This document shows, piece after piece, positions 8,113-15,658 of a stretch of DNA of 64,000 nucleotides. The DNA is taken from positions 1 to 64,000 of the forward strand of contig CAVVRY010000011.1 in NCBI GenBank assembly GCA_963750735.1, written 5' to 3'. Position numbers and translations under genes: made by a program. This DNA is from JANTGF01 sp963750735. GTDB lineage: Bacteria; Bacteroidota; Bacteroidia; Bacteroidales; VadinHA17. Position 1 is the stretch's first letter; each line of letters starts with the position of its first letter. The notes below the pieces were generated by a model that saw nothing but the letters and a program-made list of their open reading frames with translations, had not been told where the DNA came from and made no database searches.

Positions 8113-9177
8113 TTAAAACCATTTTCTCTTTCTGAAATAGATTAACATCCCAATAGCAACTGTTACTATTACTCCCCACATAATAAAATAGCTGTATTTA
8201 TAATGGAGTTCTGGCACAAAATCAAAGTTGGTTCCATAAATTCCAGCTATAAAAGTAAGTGGGATGAATATGACAGAGAAAATCGTCAGGAATTTCATGA
8301 TATCATTTAGCTTACTACTTATGGTTGTATGAAATATATTTAGTTGATCAGACAATATTTCTCTATAGCTATCAGAAGAATCGCTAGCTTGATTAATATT
8401 ATCCTGCAGTTCTTTAAAGTGAATATAAGAACTTTCATCAATTAAATCGGATTCGATTTTCAAAAGAGCCAATATCATTTCCTTCGCTGGTTTTATACTC
8501 TTCCTCAAAAAGTTCAATTCACGTTTGTAATTATTAATTTCATTAATAAGCGATTGTTTGGGTTCAATGGCTAGATCATCTTCAAGGCTTTCAATTTTTT
8601 CACCCAATACACTGATCACATAAATATAATTATCAATAACAATGTCCAGTAATGCAAATGCCAAATAATCCGTTCCAGAATTTCGTATTCTCTTTTTTTG
8701 CTTTCTGATTCGTTCTCTAACTGGTTCAAAAACATCTCCTTTTCTCTCTTGAAATGAAATCAGTACTGATTTGGTTATTATTAAGCTTAGGTTTTCAACG
8801 CTAATTAAATCTGTTTCAGAATTTTGTTGAAGCATTTTTATGGATATGTAAACACAGTTTTGATACTCTGCAACTTTAGGCCTTATGCCTGTGTTCATTA
8901 CTTCAGCAAGGATAAGACTGTCAAGATTAAATCCTTTAGAAATTTCTTCCATAATAGACGCATCATGAAGGCCATCAACATTTAGCCAGGTAACAGAATT
9001 TTTTTCACGAAAATCAAGGGCTTCCTGTACCTTTTTTATTGCATTTTCCTCCAAATTTTCAGAGTCATAGTCAATGATTCGCAATGTTATTTCTTCGGAC
9101 TTTTGTTTACCTCTAAACAATAACTCATCAGGTGAAACACCTATTTCTATTTTCTGTTTTTTTATGAATCTAGCCAT
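8113..9177 (-). CDS. corA: CorA-family divalent cation channel/transporter (2), GTN variant
   Basis: 354 residues with the CorA fold: alpha/beta N-domain (EISKGFNLDSLILAEVMNT), a long coiled helix, and two C-terminal transmembrane helices. The pore-loop signature reads GTN (315-317 in IYGTNF) instead of GMN. The methionine is usually essential in studied CorA proteins, so ion selectivity or activity may differ. The motif before it (FIPLTFIAG) and the basic end FRKRKWF are conserved. It forms a pair with the CorA gene downstream. Confidence 0.88.
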   Translation of the reverse strand: MARFIKKQKIEIGVSPDELLFRGKQKSEEITLRIIDYDSENLEENAIKKVQEALDFREKNSVTWLNVDGLHDASIMEEISKGFNLDSLILAEVMNTGIRPKVAEYQNCVYISIKMLQQNSETDLISVENLSLIITKSVLISFQERKGDVFEPVRERIRKQKKRIRNSGTDYLAFALLDIVIDNYIYVISVLGEKIESLEDDLAIEPKQSLINEINNYKRELNFLRKSIKPAKEMILALLKIESDLIDESSYIHFKELQDNINQASDSSDSYREILSDQLNIFHTTISSKLNDIMKFLTIFSVIFIPLTFIAGIYGTNFDFVPELHYKYSYFIMWGVIVTVAIGMLIYFRKRKWF

Positions 9178-9249
9178 TGTTTTTATTTATTAATTTAGTT
9201 TTCAAATAGAAATGCAATATCAGAGAATTACGGCCGAATAATAATCGAA

Positions 9250-9522
9250 TTAATCCCGTCCTTTTGATTTCCAATATTCTTCGGCTTCTTTTTCTAACTT
9301 TTCCAGTCTGGAATAATAATCCGGGAACTCCTTCAGATGGGCCCACGCAATTTTGCCTGTAAGTATTAAATCATTATTTGTTACATTGGTTTCCGGATAC
9401 CTGGTCCCATGTTCTAGCTCAACATTTATACCGATATGGAATTCATCTAAGTTTACTTCGTTCCAACTTATTCCAAGCTCATTTCCAATTTTTTTTGCAT
9501 CATTTGCATCTATTTTTTTCAT
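9250..9522 (-). CDS. DUF5661 family protein
   Basis: A 90-residue soluble protein whose core matches what I recall of DUF5661: EFHIGINVELEHG, then a GKIAWAHLKEFPDYYSRLEK stretch. The family's function is unknown. It stands between the CorA pair and a relic of a CNNM gene. The start ATG at 9522 follows an A/T-rich leader. No signal peptide or membrane segment is present. Confidence 0.75.
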   Translation of the reverse strand: MKKIDANDAKKIGNELGISWNEVNLDEFHIGINVELEHGTRYPETNVTNNDLILTGKIAWAHLKEFPDYYSRLEKLEKEAEEYWKSKGRD

Positions 9523-9570
9523 GATTATATATTTTATTTGTTTTGCAAAAGTTTTAGATTAATAATTCAT

Positions 9571-9655
9571 TCATATTCCTTTTAATAATCCCCCCAAAAT
9601 ATCAGCTCCTGTAATGATTCGTTTATTTTCTGTCTGCCAGAATAAAAATATCATC
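9571..9655 (-). pseudogene. Relic of a second CNNM/CorB-like gene (C-terminal end only)
   Basis: Read on the minus strand the stretch encodes IFLFWQTENKRIITGADILG then GLLKGI and a TGA stop. This aligns codon for codon with the last ~28 residues of the CNNM-like protein at 11126-12133 (IVLFWGKNEKRIITGADILG, RLLKGI). Similarity stops upstream at about 9655, and no start or other domain is present. It is what remains of a duplicated gene. Confidence 0.75.
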
Positions 9656-10028
9656 CATGATATAATCAGTTTTCTAAATATACATTAACCTCATTTTGTT
9701 ACTATTAAACATAATGAGGAGCTAAATGTAGTTTACTCACTACCTGCCTATCGGCAGGCAAGGTGTTAGTGAGAAGGCTTCGCTTAGTTATCTCTGCATA
9801 CGAAGATATTAAAAAAGGAAGGATGATACAATTCACAATATACTGAACGGTCGTGTATGAATAGTGGTGGGTTAGGGAGCACATCCCTATCAAACCGAGA
9901 TGAAGTTGATGCTAGCTGCAAACCTCTATATTTACTACTAGCTCCGCCATTACGCATGACACATTGTTAGATTTTCGTGCTTTATTCTCCGCAGTTTATC
10001 CACGTGTATGGTTACGATGCAGTGGACA
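9656..10028. other. Gene-free spacer
   Basis: I see no gene in these ~370 bases beyond the bulged hairpin at 9736-9773. The composition is less AT-rich than neighbouring spacers, with stretches such as CATTACGCATGACACATTG, suggesting eroded or repeat-derived DNA. Confidence 0.5.
9736..9773. repeat. Long bulged hairpin (REP-like element or terminator)
   Basis: Nested inverted repeats: CTCACTA (9736-9742) pairs with TAGTGAG (9767-9773), and inside it CCTGCC (9743-9748) pairs with GGCAGG (9753-9758) around a TATC loop, leaving an 8-base bulge on one side. The GC-rich inner stem stands out in AT-rich DNA. The element could be a dispersed palindromic repeat; no second copy is visible in this window. 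Confidence 0.45.
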
Positions 10029-10907
10029 TTAATCGACTCTTTTAACACTTCGTGAGTCCGTGTCTTCAACAACTTCTTTCTCAATCTCGTAATTAACTGA
10101 TACCATCCAATCGGCAAAAGAAGTGTCTATTGTTATTATGGACTGTATTAACTCCTGCTTAAAAGTTGTTTCAATAGGAGTGCCTCGACTAGGCCAAATC
10201 TCGAATATCAATCGACAAAATTCATTATCATCGATTGTTTTAATGATTTTAGATTTCGGTTTTTTGGAAATAAGGATATTCGGATACTTTCTGGGAACTA
10301 TTTCAAGCATCTCATTTACTTTTTTAATAATGCTCTGTTTAAGTTCAATATCTTTCGGTAAAATGATATCGAGTTGGCAATTGATATGTTTTTTAGGGTA
10401 ATTGATTACCACATTTATGTTTCTATTTGGAATATAAACCATAGCACCAATTGCATTTTCAAACACTACGAACCTCATTCCTATAGAATTAATTATTCCG
10501 GTTTGTCCGTTAATTTCAACCATATCTCCAATGTCAATCTGGTTTGAAACTATTAGGGTAAATCCGGTAACCATATCCTGTACAATACCCTGCGAACCAA
10601 AACCAACAGCAAGCCCTATAACAGATGCACTGGCAATATAGGCTGTTAATGAAATGCCTAATTCTTTAAGAGCATACCCAATAGCAAGAAAATAAATAAT
10701 AAATACCAACACACTGGTGAGCAAACTCATAACCGATAATATTTTTGGTGACGATTTCCCACTGGTTTTTGTGTGAAATAACTTACTTGTTTTCTTTACA
10801 ATTATCACCAGAAGGTGCGCTGCAATCGCTATTGCCAAAATAAACAGAACACGCATACCTATAGTTTGAAACTGAAGCGATATGTCATCGAACATTAATG
10901 TTATCAT
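10029..10907 (-). CDS. mscS: MscS-family mechanosensitive channel (1)
   Basis: 292 residues with three transmembrane segments (about 14-38, 53-77 and 84-112). The pore helix is AYIASASVIGLAVGFGSQ, with the Gly/Ala spacing of MscS TM3, and then IVQDMVTGFTLIVSNQIDIG leads into the beta domain. The C-terminal alpha/beta vestibule domain ends at about residue 275. It should open under membrane tension to release solutes during hypo-osmotic shock. It is one of three MscS-type genes in this 6.5-kb stretch of one strand. Confidence 0.9.
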   Translation of the reverse strand: MITLMFDDISLQFQTIGMRVLFILAIAIAAHLLVIIVKKTSKLFHTKTSGKSSPKILSVMSLLTSVLVFIIYFLAIGYALKELGISLTAYIASASVIGLAVGFGSQGIVQDMVTGFTLIVSNQIDIGDMVEINGQTGIINSIGMRFVVFENAIGAMVYIPNRNINVVINYPKKHINCQLDIILPKDIELKQSIIKKVNEMLEIVPRKYPNILISKKPKSKIIKTIDDNEFCRLIFEIWPSRGTPIETTFKQELIQSIITIDTSFADWMVSVNYEIEKEVVEDTDSRSVKRVD

Positions 10908-10957
10908 GATTAATTATCTGTAATTCATTTTATAAAACCAGTGCAAGTAACGCCTTT

Positions 10958-11125
10958 TTAAAATACTCTCCTACTGTTTATAACCTCACAAGTGTTTATT
11001 AGCGTTTCAAATATCTTATATTCATTATCAAGTGGTTTGTAATTTTTTCCTGAGATACCTAAACGCCTTTTATCAGGTTCCACTCTACTGATAGCTCTTT
11101 TGTCAATATACTGTAAATGTTCTAT
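10958..11125 (-). other. Open frame following the CNNM-like stop, uncertain
   Basis: Directly after the CNNM-like TGA the same frame stays open for 55 codons (IEHLQYIDKRAISRVEPDKR... to SRRVF). No ATG starts it, and codon composition looks protein-like. The duplicate relic at 9571 ends at the same residue but then stops at once, so an extension of the CNNM-like protein is unlikely. It may be a separate decayed gene tail or chance. Confidence 0.25.
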
Positions 11126-12133
11126 TCATATTCCTTTTAGTAAACGACCTAAAATATCTGCTCCTGTTATAATTCGTTTTTCATTCTTTCCCCAGAACAA
11201 AACGATGTCTTTTTCGATGGGAGCATCTGAATTGATATCGGTACCGCCTTTTAAATCTTTAATTAATCTGTCCAAATTCGATGTTTCATTTCTTAAAATG
11301 AGTGGAATATGACAATATTTTTCTATTCCATTTGGACGATGATCATAAAATTCTGATCGTAAAAACCCATCAGCATCCAAAGCAAATTGTGGTTCGTGAT
11401 TTTCATTTGTAAAAACGATCCATTTTTCTCCTGATTTATTTATTTTTTGCATAAAGGGATCATCAAGATCAGCAACATATTCTGGAAATATTAATTTATC
11501 GTTTTTACTATCCAAAGCGATAATACTATCGGGATTAATTAATTCACCTTCCTGGGTCACTTTTAAATCGTCAAGCGAAAAGAAATTAATAGCTCCGGTA
11601 CCTTCAATGTGATCAATATCATTATCAGAACCTTCCATGTGTTTTTTAATAAACAATTTGATATTATTTTCAGCAAAAAACTGAACCGATTCCTTCCCTA
11701 ACCAATAATCTAACAGAAGTGCGCTTGGTTTGGCAACTATATATAAAACAACCTGGTAAAATTTCAATATTGGTGCCAGAAACGAAGCCATACGTAAGGC
11801 ATTTCTCGAAAAGTATGCCTGAGGTACTATTTCGCCAAACAAGGTGATAAATACAGTTGAAAAAATAAAGGAGGAGACCCCAGCCATTACAGAATCGGAG
11901 AGCAAGGTTAATAAAACATTTACACCTACATTTCCCCATAAAATTGTTGTAAGCAGAAAGTTGGAGTCTTTGCGCATAGCCAGTACTTTTTTTGCGCCAC
12001 TCTTTTCCGCAATTTCCGCTTCTATTTCAAGTCGGAGCCGAGTTAAACTGAAAAAAGCCAGGTTTAGTCCCGAGAACATGGCTGACTGAGTTATACATAT
12101 AAAAATTCCAGACCAGATTAATACTTCATACAT
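11126..12133 (-). CDS. CNNM/CorB-like membrane protein (DUF21 plus degenerate CBS region)
   Basis: 335 residues. The N-terminal DUF21 (CNNM) transmembrane domain, residues 1-155, includes AMFSGLNLAFFSLTRLRLE and the following LLTTILWGNVGVNVLLTLLS and FITLFGEIVPQAYF, all typical of CorB/CorC/CNNM magnesium exporters. The region after it (SLDDLKVTQEGELINPDSII...) resembles a shortened, divergent CBS pair, and the usual CorC_HlyC domain is not evident. The probable role is Mg2+ or Co2+ efflux. It is co-oriented with the mgtE genes; 57 bases separate it from them. A relic of a second copy lies at 9571-9655. Confidence 0.85.
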   Translation of the reverse strand: MYEVLIWSGIFICITQSAMFSGLNLAFFSLTRLRLEIEAEIAEKSGAKKVLAMRKDSNFLLTTILWGNVGVNVLLTLLSDSVMAGVSSFIFSTVFITLFGEIVPQAYFSRNALRMASFLAPILKFYQVVLYIVAKPSALLLDYWLGKESVQFFAENNIKLFIKKHMEGSDNDIDHIEGTGAINFFSLDDLKVTQEGELINPDSIIALDSKNDKLIFPEYVADLDDPFMQKINKSGEKWIVFTNENHEPQFALDADGFLRSEFYDHRPNGIEKYCHIPLILRNETSNLDRLIKDLKGGTDINSDAPIEKDIVLFWGKNEKRIITGADILGRLLKGI

Positions 12134-12190
12134 CTTTTCTATTCATTAATTTTTTGAATTCTTCTCAAAGAAAAATAGCCTGCTTTGCTT

Positions 12191-12955
12191 TTAGGTGATA
12201 CTAAGTACCGACATAAGTGCTGTTGCGAGGCCTAAAAAGCTAAAAAACCCTGTAATATCTGTTACAGTTGTTAAAATAATTGACGAGGAAGTGGCCGGAT
12301 CCTGCCCAATTGCTTTCAAAGCCATTGGAATGCCTGCCCCTGCAAAACCTGCTATCATCATTGAAAGTACCATTGAAATAGCAATTACGATCGCTATACC
12401 AAGTGATGATGACCAAAAAAAGACAATGATGCCCGTAGTTAAAGCTACGGCAACACCATTAATAAACCCGACAAAAAGTTCCTTCCTGGCCACCCTGAAC
12501 CATTGTGAAATCCTGATTTCCCTCAGAGCCAGTCCTCTCATGGTTACTGCCAATGCCTGTGAACCTGTATTACCTGACTGCCCTGCAACTACGGGTAAAA
12601 AAATTGCCAATATTGTAATCTGAGCAATAGTATCTTCAAACAAACCAACAACCATCGAAGCCAAGAAAGCAGTAGCAAGGTTAACCTGTAGCCAGGGCAG
12701 CCTCTTTTTAACAGCAAATGATACTTTTGACAAAGCCTGTTCTTCACGGCCGGCACCAAACATGGCTTGCATATCTATTGTCGATCCCTCTTTTGTTGCC
12801 GTCATCAGGGTGTCATTTCTGATTACCCCAAGGAGTTTATTGTTGATGTCGGTAACGGGTACCTGGATTAAATCTTCCTTTTCCATCATTTCCAGTACCT
12901 CCTCCTGCGAGGACATCGCATTAACATTTGGCGCTTTAATAAAAAGTTTGTCCAA
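12191..12955 (-). CDS. mgtE: MgtE Mg2+ transporter, C-terminal part (frameshifted gene)
   Basis: This fragment holds the end of the CBS pair (VPVTDINNKLLGVIRND), the plug helix and the five-helix pore domain. The pore shows VVAGQSGNTGSQ, the invariant MgtE filter region, and TVTDITGFFSFLG with the ion-binding Asp. Its frame can be followed upstream to about 13005, where it joins the N-terminal fragment at 13003-13503 after a one-base shift in a T run. It has no good start of its own (TTG at 12955), so it is half of a single mgtE rather than an independent gene. Confidence 0.85.
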   Translation of the reverse strand: MDKLFIKAPNVNAMSSQEEVLEMMEKEDLIQVPVTDINNKLLGVIRNDTLMTATKEGSTIDMQAMFGAGREEQALSKVSFAVKKRLPWLQVNLATAFLASMVVGLFEDTIAQITILAIFLPVVAGQSGNTGSQALAVTMRGLALREIRISQWFRVARKELFVGFINGVAVALTTGIIVFFWSSSLGIAIVIAISMVLSMMIAGFAGAGIPMALKAIGQDPATSSSIILTTVTDITGFFSFLGLATALMSVLSIT

Positions 12956-13002
12956 TTGATCGCTAGGCTTTGAAATGGCGATGATTTGTAATGGAATTTT
13001 CC

Positions 13003-13503
13003 CTAAAAGACTCCGGTTTCATCAATAATAAAAACGTTTGTAATTCTGCGATCCTTATGTTTCCTGATCCGTTGAAGTACATCCTGCACTTTATTCTCCT
13101 TATTGAAGGTAATTACATCTGTTTCCATAAGATGGCCAGCAGTGTCGGGACCATATGACATGAAGTCCTTCAATTCAAGTGAAGTAATGGAAGGCAATAA
13201 GCTTAATCTTTGTTGAATATTTTCTTCTTTTAGGCGAGATAGTAAACGCGCACCAACATGGGTGTCAATTTTGGTAAATATCAGTTTGAACAGCTTATTA
13301 TCCATCGCTTTGATGACCAATGCAGCAATTTCAGGATTTAATCTGGAGAAAACCGGAATGACCAATTCAATGGGCATACTTTCCAGGTAATAAATTATTT
13401 TATTTATCGGAAAAGAATTGAGTGCCAATGCGGCTTCCATCGGAAAACGAAGAAAATATTCTCTGATGAGGTTTTCTTTTATTAAAGTGGTGGTATTTTC
13501 CAT
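13003..13503 (-). CDS. mgtE: MgtE Mg2+ transporter, N-terminal part (frameshifted gene)
   Basis: 166 residues covering the MgtE_N superhelical domain (residues ~1-115) and most of CBS1, ending ...NVFIIDETGVF then TAG. Restoring one T in the minus-strand run (plus-strand A13005-A13008) turns the end into GVFLGKIPLQ and continues directly into the C-terminal fragment. The repaired protein would be about 437 residues, the normal MgtE size. As read, the cytosolic Mg2+-sensing half is made without its channel. Either a real inactivating mutation or a homopolymer sequencing error explains this. Confidence 0.85.
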   Translation of the reverse strand: MENTTTLIKENLIREYFLRFPMEAALALNSFPINKIIYYLESMPIELVIPVFSRLNPEIAALVIKAMDNKLFKLIFTKIDTHVGARLLSRLKEENIQQRLSLLPSITSLELKDFMSYGPDTAGHLMETDVITFNKENKVQDVLQRIRKHKDRRITNVFIIDETGVF

Positions 13504-13538
13504 ATTATTAAATTCTGTTTAAAAAAAATTCCCTTAGA

Positions 13539-14345
13539 TTATCTATTTATAACTTGCAGGAATCCTGAGAGGCCAATACGATACAACTCTCCCAGAGAGT
13601 TACTTGTTTCAATAATTTGTTTAGTCAATTCATTTTCAGGATCAGTTTTATTTTTATTGATGTTTACGAAATTTAATATGCCAACTAGTTTACCATTAAT
13701 ACCAACTACAGGAATAGATTGAAATTCAAGCCATGCCGGATGATTTGCGACCGATTCGATGCTTGTGTCGGTTTTGAATCTTGGGCAATTCGTTTGCATT
13801 ATGGAGGCAATTTCACTTCTACTCCTGGCGAACAGCAAATCTTGTAGAAGAATTATTCCCTCCAGGTATTCATTATCATCTACCACACATACAATAGAAG
13901 CGATTCCCTTTTTTTCTTGCTTTACAAGCTTTATTGCCTCTTCAACTGTTTGGTTTTTTCTTAAACCAAAAGTTATAGGATTCATAAATGAACCTACTGT
14001 ATCTGCCTTATGCTTTATCTTTTCGCGTAATATGGTTGATAATTTCGGTGTTATTCCCTCCAGGATTGTGTTTGAGAATTCCGGTTCACATTGTCGTAAA
14101 ATTGATTCTCCAAGTTGCACCTCTATTTTTTCAAACAAACTAATGGCAATCTCCGGGTTTAATAATTTTAAACTCTGAGCTGCTTTATAACTGCTCATTT
14201 TATTGAGCAATATTGTAGCAAGTTCGATGGGGAATAATTCAAGTATGGCAGCTGTTTCCTCATCTTTTAGTTTTTCGATAGCCTGTGCAGCTTCCAGAGG
14301 GTGGTCAAGAACAAACTGTTCCAATAATAATTGATCTGTATCCAT
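13539..14345 (-). CDS. Soluble MgtE-like sensor protein (MgtE_N plus CBS pair, no pore)
   Basis: 268 residues. Residues 1-125 are an MgtE_N superhelix (LDHPLEAAQAIEKLKDEETA, LLNPEIAISLFEKIEVQLGE). Residues ~126-235 are two CBS domains (VGSFMNPITFGLRKNQTVEE, SIPVVGINGKLVGILNF). It ends without any transmembrane segment and is no truncation artefact: the C-terminal 30 residues are a distinct helix and the next gene starts afresh. It could modulate the adjacent MgtE or act as a free Mg2+ or nucleotide sensor. Two bases separate its start from the stop of the MscS gene before it. Confidence 0.8.
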   Translation of the reverse strand: MDTDQLLLEQFVLDHPLEAAQAIEKLKDEETAAILELFPIELATILLNKMSSYKAAQSLKLLNPEIAISLFEKIEVQLGESILRQCEPEFSNTILEGITPKLSTILREKIKHKADTVGSFMNPITFGLRKNQTVEEAIKLVKQEKKGIASIVCVVDDNEYLEGIILLQDLLFARSRSEIASIMQTNCPRFKTDTSIESVANHPAWLEFQSIPVVGINGKLVGILNFVNINKNKTDPENELTKQIIETSNSLGELYRIGLSGFLQVINR

Positions 14346-14347
14346 GC

Positions 14348-15139
14348 TTACTTCTTGTTAATCAGAATTGATTGTGATTCGTTAAATGTTTTTGCTGGTA
14401 TAAAAAACTGCCCTAATTCAGAATCAATTCTCACTACATTCGATTCAATTTTAGCAATTCTGCCCTCAACATCTCCGATTCTGATGTAATCTCCTTCTTT
14501 ATACATTTTACGAATATAAAATGAAGCTAAAATGTTGCTCACTGATGTTCTGGCGCCCAAACCAAAGGCAAATGCAGCCGCAAAAAATACAGAAGCTACG
14601 GTAATATTCATCATGCTAATAAGGAAGGTTACTTCTATACCCAGCTGATCAATGGCAATAATTATTGCAGATAAAAGAATGAGGTATTGTACAATTTTCC
14701 CAAGGGTATTTCCATATTGAATTCCCACCTGGTTTCCAAAAGTTGAAATGGTTCTTGAGATGAACTTCCCAAAAATAATGGCTACAAATACAATCAGAAT
14801 GGCAGCTATTACATTTGGTGAGTAAACAAATATGATTTCCAGACCTTTGGTAAGAATCGTCAGTTTAAGAATATTGGAAATAAGAATAAAAGTGGCTAAC
14901 ATAACCAACCAAAAAAAGGCAAGTCCTATAAAGGGGGCTGACTGATCAATATTGATTTGCTCGAACCTTTGGTTGATCAGTCGGCTGACATATCGAACCA
15001 GCCGCAGGATAAAAAATTTTATCAGACGGGCAAATATGTACCCTATACCAAGCACTACCAGTGAAATAATAACCTGAGGCAGGAGTTCCAGTAACTGATT
15101 CTTTAAAGAGATAGCCGTATTGTATAATTCATCCATCAT
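14348..15139 (-). CDS. MscS-family small-conductance channel (2)
   Basis: 263 residues with four to five membrane segments (about 20-46, 68-92, 104-125, 148-168 and 175-195). The TM3-like pore helix and following beta domain are FFAAAFAFGLGARTSVSNIL then YKEGDYIRIGDVEGRIAKIE, as in the small MscS/'TM helix' group found in Bacteroidota. The large C-terminal vestibule domain is short or missing, since the protein ends soon after the beta domain. It heads the run MscS, MgtE-sensor, MgtE, CNNM-like, all on one strand with small gaps. Confidence 0.85.
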   Translation of the reverse strand: MMDELYNTAISLKNQLLELLPQVIISLVVLGIGYIFARLIKFFILRLVRYVSRLINQRFEQINIDQSAPFIGLAFFWLVMLATFILISNILKLTILTKGLEIIFVYSPNVIAAILIVFVAIIFGKFISRTISTFGNQVGIQYGNTLGKIVQYLILLSAIIIAIDQLGIEVTFLISMMNITVASVFFAAAFAFGLGARTSVSNILASFYIRKMYKEGDYIRIGDVEGRIAKIESNVVRIDSELGQFFIPAKTFNESQSILINKK

Positions 15140-15658
15140 AATTCATGTTTTAAAATGTGATATAATAATGCCCGGTCAAATTAAAATCTCCGGGATTGGT
15201 TGGCAAATTTCAAATTGATAATTGCGAACTTATTTTCTGACAATGTACAAATATATTACAAGTTCTAGTTCTATTTATTTATTTAAATTGATGTTTATCA
15301 GGACTCAAGGGTTGCATGACTATACTATTGACAAACAAATCTATTGGTCGCATTTTATTGATGGGATCAATGGTATTATCAACGCGACTAGGGAAATATT
15401 TCGTTTGAGATCGGTCTTGTCCTTTTATGAATTTCATTGTAAAAAGGTGCAAGAAGACTTCTTTTAAAAGTATTAAAAACAACCCAGTTGTCAACAAAAT
15501 GAAATGAATTATGAAGGGTTTTTAGACAGCCTGACTTTTATGGCTAAGTGCACTACTGGATTTACAAGTACTCATTTTGTAGCTTAACCCTATGTTCTTA
15601 TTTTTAATTTACCACATCACTCCATATCGCATATGACCGGGTGTTGTGTTTTCGACCA
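15140..15658. other. Gene-free spacer upstream of the mgtE gene run
   Basis: About 520 bases without a convincing gene. Short open frames on both strands overlap each other and have no recognisable motif. On the minus strand TATATTTG (plus-strand CAAATATA at 15248-15255) is an exact -7 match that could start the MscS-MgtE transcript with a ~105-base leader; no -33 box is clear. Confidence 0.5.
15248..15255 (-). promoter_or_regulatory. Possible -7 box for the MscS-MgtE run
   Basis: The minus-strand sequence TATATTTG fits TAnnTTTG exactly and lies about 109 bases before the MscS start at 15139. The upstream partner box is not recognisable, so support rests on the -7 match alone. Confidence 0.35.

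Noticed and set aside
9705..9893. Minus-strand 62-residue frame in the eroded spacer
   Set aside because: It spans the hairpin at 9736-9773, has no motif and no plausible leader.
15222..15497. Two overlapping frames of 72-81 residues on opposite strands
   Set aside because: They lie antisense to each other in an AT-rich spacer and have no motif or homologous look; treated as chance.
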